From Mya arenaria (Eukaryota > Mollusca > Bivalvia > Myida > Myidae), in assembly GCF_026914265.1 (NCBI RefSeq), contig NC_069133.1, positions 44,551,417 through 44,615,416 of the forward strand: a stretch of 64,000 nt of DNA, in the 5' to 3' direction. Positions 58,946 to 64,000 of the stretch are shown one piece after another. Numbering within the stretch: the first letter of the stretch is position 1; each line of letters opens with the position of its first letter. Position numbers and translations under genes: made by a program. The notes below the pieces were generated by a model. That model had not been told where the DNA came from and did not search any database. It was given only the letters and a program-made list of their open reading frames with translations.

Positions 58946-61900
58946 TCAAGTGTTTTCAACTTTCATTTTCTTAACAGCAGGCTCCGAATCTGAGCACTCG
59001 TCACTTGATCTGTCACCATGGATACCAGAAGCTGTGTCAAGGTTGCTAGCATGGTGTTTGTCATCTGGTTTGTATATTTTCACTTTCTCTAGCAGCCAGG
59101 CATCCTCTTTTGGTACATCAGACAATTTTTCAACCTTGCTCACTGACTTGTACAGTCTTCTAGATTCTGAAGAAAACCATGGGTTACATATTATACAATA
59201 TCACACTTCAAACACAAATGACACAACGCCATTGGTCCAGGACTATTGAGCCACTTATCTTTATTCAGTACCCAAACGGCATCTTTTTTCCAATTCCGAT
59301 GGCGTGTTGATCAATGTACACAGGTTATCGATGTGATATATAATTATGTTTAGGCAGTGGTCGAAATTAATACAAGCCTGCAAGCTCTGCACTGGTAAAA
59401 TGTCTTCCGGGCTTCCTCAAATTTTGAATTTTATATAGCAGGGCTTGTTCAAAAATTTGATGCCAAGCTATAGTATATGAATTCAGGCTTGTTCATCCAA
59501 AAGTTCAGGTTCAAGCTTTACTCTCACCCGATAAGGTTCTCTTTTCTCTGTACATCACATATTGAGTCACCTACCGGTACTATCTTATAAAATTCAACAT
59601 AATATTCAGATGTTGAATGAAGATGGGATGTATATCCAACAGAATGGGTCATAGAAAATGATATGAATGTGATTTAAGTATTGAGAAGTAATTAACTATG
59701 CATTGTGGACCATGAAAGAAATGTTGAACAACAAGTAAATAGTACCAGTAGTATGAATACTAAGTACATAAATACAATATGTAGAATGAATCAATACCAA
59801 CAAAAGCATAGGTCATTTTTTAAACTAGTTTTCCATCAGCTTACAATAACATGTATTTTCTGTTGTCCGGTAAGCCAGGTCAGGGCATTACTTCCCACTA
59901 AGGGGTTCCAGGGTTCGATTTCCAGCTTTAAAGCATGTGAGTTAGGTTTGTAGTCAAGCCGGACAAATTGGTTTCCTTGGGTACTCAGATTTCCCCCCAC
60001 AACATAAGACTACACTCTTGTATGGCATCATGCCAGGGAATATAATGCTATAATAACTTGTTTCACGTTCATTGCGAATAAATAAGCTTAAACTAACATA
60101 TTTTTATTCACAAAACTAGATAATCATAAATGGTATGTTTACTATGATGAAACACTTACCACAGTGAGCTAAAAGAGCTCTACAGTTGGCTGTGATGGCA
60201 TCTTTGGCTTGAGCTTCATTCAGGTTCAGCAATATACCTCTGACATAGTTGTTAAGGAAGCCAGGCGTATTCATGTACATGTATGTTGAAAACACTAAAG
60301 CCTTACAAAATTGATTCTTTGTTTAGCATTTAACTTACCAATCCACCTATCTAAATACCTTCAAATGATCTGTATGTATATTGTATGTCCTTTTAAACCA
60401 AATTGTGCATGTCTTTTTGACAACTCCTGCTAAATTCGACTCAAAAATATGAAATACTGAACTGAATCTGCTTCATTGTAGCTCTGTGAATCAATTAAAT
60501 GGTCCACTAAACACATAGAAAACACAAAAAGACCCCTGGCAAGTCTATAAGGACATGAACGTTAAATAAGACATTTACCATTATGGCAGTATTTGAGGCT
60601 TTAAACTGAACATGAATTGGCAGCTTTCCACAAAGCGGCCTATAAGCAGGACCTTTGTTCAATTTTCACTACTGGGCTTGTCCCTGTAATTTCCATTGTA
60701 TTATTAGTATGAAGTTACAAGAATAAGTTTCCAGCCTTATGCTTTTACATTAAATGCATCTAAGAACATTTTGAAAATGAATGCAATTGTGTTTGGTTCG
60801 CATGTACTTTTCAAACTGTGTAAACTGAAAGGATACAGATTAGCAACATCATAAGGGCCCCTCAGTTCCATGGCCTGAAAATGACAAACACATCAATCAC
60901 TGCATATTTGTAAAGGCATGAAGGCATATCAATGGAAAAGCAAAGTATGAGACAATGGGTTATGATCAAATATATAACATACTTTAAACAAAACTAAAGC
61001 ATTCATATTAATATTCTACTATTTTCAACCAGAGTGCAGAGAACACTAACAGTTGTCTGTTGTTTTTGGTCAAACAAAGGGCAATCATTAAACTTGGCAA
61101 TATGGGTACCAAGTTTTGTTTTAATATATTGAACTGTTTCTCAGTTTTGGTGAAGTTTAAAGTATTGCAAAAAGATAATTCCGAGAAATACGACAATAAA
61201 GCTATGTCAGAACCTTATCCTTTTTAATTTCTTCATCAAACAGATGGCCTAAAAGCATTGCTGTTACTTACCCTTTCACAGCCACTCGTTAAAAGGACAT
61301 TCTGAAAAGCAGCATAAAATGGTAAATTCCAATGATATTTTAGTCTGGCTGCCATGTCATTGATTTAAGGGAGACCTTGCAAAGCTGCATATGAATTATT
61401 TGTTTGCATACTGTGGTAGCCTCTTTTACAAGAATCTGAAAAACCACTCTTTGGCAATTCAAGATGGCGTCCTAGATGGCCGCCAGTAGTTTCAAATATA
61501 CAATATTTGGTCAAATATGTGCATGATATGAGAAATTATATCCCATTGATTTGTTCGAAAAAAAGAGAAGAAATATGAAATTGCATATTAAAGCTGCACT
61601 CTCACAGATTGAACGCTTTGACAATTTTTTTATTTTTTTTTCTTGAATTTTTTTTTTCTTGAAACGAGCCAATTTATGCGAAAATGCATGGAAACCAGTT
61701 ATATAAGACTGCTGACAAAAAATTAGTAGCAGATTTTTATATTTAAGTTCAAAAATTGATGTTTTATGCATTTTTATTAAAGCGTTAGTAACGGTTTAAG
61801 ACATAAAACATTAATTTTCAAACGGAAATATGAAAATCTGCAATCTGATCTATTGTCAGAAGTCTTTTATTTCTGGTTTGCAGATATTCACGTAAAAACT

Positions 61901-63810
61901 TGCTCATTCCAAGACAAAAAATAAAAAAGTTGTAAAAACGGCAAATCTGTGAGAGTGCAGCTTTAAAAAAACATCAGAAGTTATTAAAATACAAACTTGC
62001 CATAGTTATGAAAATTGATACTGCTCCATTAAATGAACCAGTCATTAAAAGTTGTTGTCCTGTTAAGGACGTGGTTACCCAAACACTTATCAACCAGTCA
62101 AGATTCTTGGGTTCGATTCTAGGCCTGGGCATATGTGAGTTGGGTTTCTGGTTGATAAGCTTGTTTCCTCAAGGTACACCGGTTTCCATCAAAAGATAAG
62201 AACACACTCTTGCGTTACATCAAGCCAGCATGAATTATTAGTATATTAATGCAATAACTTGCTTCACATAAAAAGGTTTAAACAAAAACTGTCTATCAAC
62301 ATGACCTAGGGCTGTATTCCAAAGTGAGTTTTGCCAGATAAAGGGAATTTCTAATAATCACAAACATAAGTCTTATTCTAAAATAAAATTAAGCTTATAT
62401 GAATTGTTGTTTCATATAGACAATCACATTAACATTAGTCAAATAGTGATAAGTTGATAACAGGATTCAGAGACAGCATATTGCAGACGATTTTTGACGC
62501 AAAATTGGGTAAAAAATAGATACATTTCAAGGTGGGGAATGGGACATTTAGAGTCCTATATTATTTTTGTACCTTTCCTTTATCCAAAAAGACAAGCTGT
62601 TGAGCATTTGCAATGAAGTATCTCCGTAATGTGGAATCTCTGATGGCGGGGGCATACTGAATCTCAAACTTTATGCCTCGCTGTGCAGCCTTCATAACAA
62701 AAATACAAAAATATATACAAGAGCTCTGCAAAGTGAAGGTTGAACAGTGGTCTGTTGCGTTTTTGTTTAAAAGGGACATAACTGGACAATTATCATTCCT
62801 TTTTTGCAAGTCAGAGTTATGGGCCTTGTTATACATGTGCATACTGTCACTGGCAACATGTGTAAATTAAATTTGAATATCTTATGGGTTTTTTAGTTAC
62901 AGCCAAGGTAAAGTTTTTGCACAACACAAAAAAAACACCAAGGCTATTACAATACCTCAACTATTTCTTTGAGCAACAGACGAGTAAACACTTACATAAT
63001 AATTCAGTATTTAAATGTCCATACCAATTATTGCTGGATTCTTCCAATTTTTGTAATGCATTGCAAACAATAGTATACCACTGACTTACTTTTACTTAAA
63101 TAATCAACTACTTAAAAATTCATGCAAGTTTATGAGCCCGCTTTAAACAATCGTATGATACTTTGTCTTTCTCAAATTGGTTATTTCAAGCAGAAACATT
63201 AATTAGTTCAAAGAAGTTGTTTTATTGGTCACATAAGACACAACTAGTTAGAAATTGCATATAACACTTTCAATTCAATCTTAAAGTTGCACTCTCACAG
63301 ATTGAACGTTTTGACAACTTTTTAATTTTTAGTCTTGGAACGAGCCATTTTTTTGCAAAAATCCATGGAAACCAGAGATACAAGACTGCTGACAAAAAAA
63401 TAAATCGCAGATTTGTATATTTAAGTTAAAAAATTGATTTAAGTTTTATGCATTTTTCTTAAACCGTTAGTAACGATTTAAGCCATAAAACATTAATTTT
63501 TGAACGGTAATATGAAAATCTGCGATCTGATCTTTTGTCAGCAATCTTATACCATTTGTTTGCAGATATTTACGTAAATATTTGCTCTTTCCAAGACAAA
63601 AAAAAAAAGTTGTAAAAATGGTAAATCTGTGAGAGTGCAGCTTTAACCTAAAATTCTTAGTGATGAGATTATATATATTTCAACAACAAAAATTGCATAT
63701 GGGCTTAAAAGAATTCTTACTGCATTTATAGTTGTCCGTTTGATCTTGTAGTTGAGTTTTTCTGTAACATCGATGGTGATGAGGTCAACATTCAACTTGT
63801 AACAAGCTTG
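58946..63810 (-). CDS. RPP30: Ribonuclease P/MRP subunit p30, last six exons (partial)
   Basis: Protein subunit of nuclear RNase P and RNase MRP, which process the 5' ends of pre-tRNA and pre-rRNA; it has a TIM-barrel (PHP-like) fold. Exons (minus): 63721-63810, 62573-62689, 61272-61301, 60837-60874, 60160-60239, 58946-59166; in phase, 191 residues plus stop. The 5' part lies beyond the right edge. Diagnostic stretches: VDLITIDVTEKL, YAPAIRDSTLRRY, GKNVLLTSGCER, MELRGPYDVANLG, NEAQAKDAITANCRALL, all closely matching animal RPP30. The C-terminal exon is Ser/Asp/Lys-rich with a PAVKKMKVE basic end, a likely nuclear localisation signal. The acceptor of 62573-62689 is weak (ATGAAG), but the alignment length requires it. 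Confidence 0.93.
59340..59500 (-). repeat. Dispersed repeat, inverse of 43975-44095
   Basis: GCAGTGGTCGAAATTAATAC, GCAAGCTCTGCACTGG, CTTCCGGGCTTCCTCAAATT and GCAGGGCTTGTTCAAAAATT match the inverse of the copy near the PB1 gene. RPP30 last intron. Confidence 0.6.
59866..60090 (+). mobile_element. tRNA-derived SINE (family A), plus strand
   Basis: TGTTGTCCGGTAAGCCAGGT, B-box-like GGGTTCGATTTCC, AGTCAAGCCGGACAAATTGG, TTCCCCCCACAACATAAGAC and ACTCTTG blocks, ending AATAAATAAGCTTAAAC. The clearest copy in the window. Confidence 0.75.
61588..61966. mobile_element. Palindromic foldback MITE (family F), copy 2
   Basis: TTAAAGCTGCACTCTCACAG at the left and CTGTGAGAGTGCAGCTTTAA at the right. The inverted similarity continues inward almost to the centre (TTGTCTTGGAA.GAGC versus its inverse; AAGACT.CTGAC; GTTTTATG; GTTAGTAACG), so the ~379 bp element is one long imperfect hairpin. 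TAA-like target duplication. RPP30 intron. Confidence 0.88.
62052..62275 (+). mobile_element. tRNA-derived SINE (family A), plus strand
   Basis: GTTGTCCTGTTAAGGACGTG, B box GGGTTCGATTCTAGG, GTTTCTGGTTGATAAGCTTG, GGTTTCCATCAAAAGATAAG, CACTCTTGCG, and an AAAAGGTTTAAAC tail. Confidence 0.7.
63283..63646. mobile_element. Palindromic foldback MITE (family F), copy 3
   Basis: Same ends and internal symmetry as 61588-61966. Its right edge is only about 75 bp from RPP30 exon 63721-63810. About 364 bp. Confidence 0.88.
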
Positions 63811-64000
63811 CTGAAGTGAATACAAACACAATCATTCACAGGCAATGGTCTGACACCGTGAGCTTTAAAGATGCAAACTGCAGTCTAAGTAAATCAAAAC
63901 ATGAATGTTTTAAGACCAATTTAGACATGAAGTTGATCTATGGATTACAATGATATTATCCATAATTATGTATGATATAATATAAAAAAAAATATCTGTA

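Overview
The window is AT-rich animal DNA with small exons, GT-AG introns and dense short repeats. The gene set (EXOC4, an iRhom, RPP30, a PB1 protein) together with tRNA-derived SINEs, foldback MITEs and arrays containing (GACC)n or TGACCTTGACCTT suggests a bivalve mollusc. That placement is inference; the species cannot be named from the sequence. Almost all coding sequence is split over exons of 30-270 bp, so I rebuilt genes by joining exons by hand. Every junction of the four main genes has GT and AG ends, keeps reading frame, and was checked against my knowledge of the families.

Layout: (1) About 0.7-1.7 kb, minus strand: the first exons of a secreted PAN/Apple-like protein that runs off the left edge. 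(2) 1.7-9 kb: intergenic, with a 5'-truncated LINE (5.3-7.4 kb, minus) split by a ~610 bp TIR element, plus SINEs. (3) 9.2-36.4 kb, minus: complete EXOC4/Sec8, 28 exons plus a candidate 15-nt microexon, 932 aa. (4) A 367 bp head-to-head gap with ETS-like sites. (5) 36.8-56.1 kb, plus: complete iRhom (RHBDF family), 12 exons, 893 aa, lacking both rhomboid catalytic residues. (6) 44.1-48.9 kb, minus: a complete five-exon PB1-domain gene (387 aa) nested inside iRhom intron 6. (7) 56.2-58.9 kb: a minisatellite with higher-order structure and a MITE. (8) 58.9-63.8 kb, minus: the 3' six exons of RPP30 (RNase P/MRP subunit), 5' end off the right edge.

EXOC4 and iRhom both act in moving cargo to the cell surface and appear to share one divergent promoter; whether they are co-regulated is inference. 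The most unusual items are the PB1 protein with a Cys-rich centre and a winged-helix-like C-terminus, the iRhom with a GGVG motif and no histidine, the row of decayed copies of iRhom exon 10, the candidate EXOC4 microexon, and several full-length palindromic MITEs.
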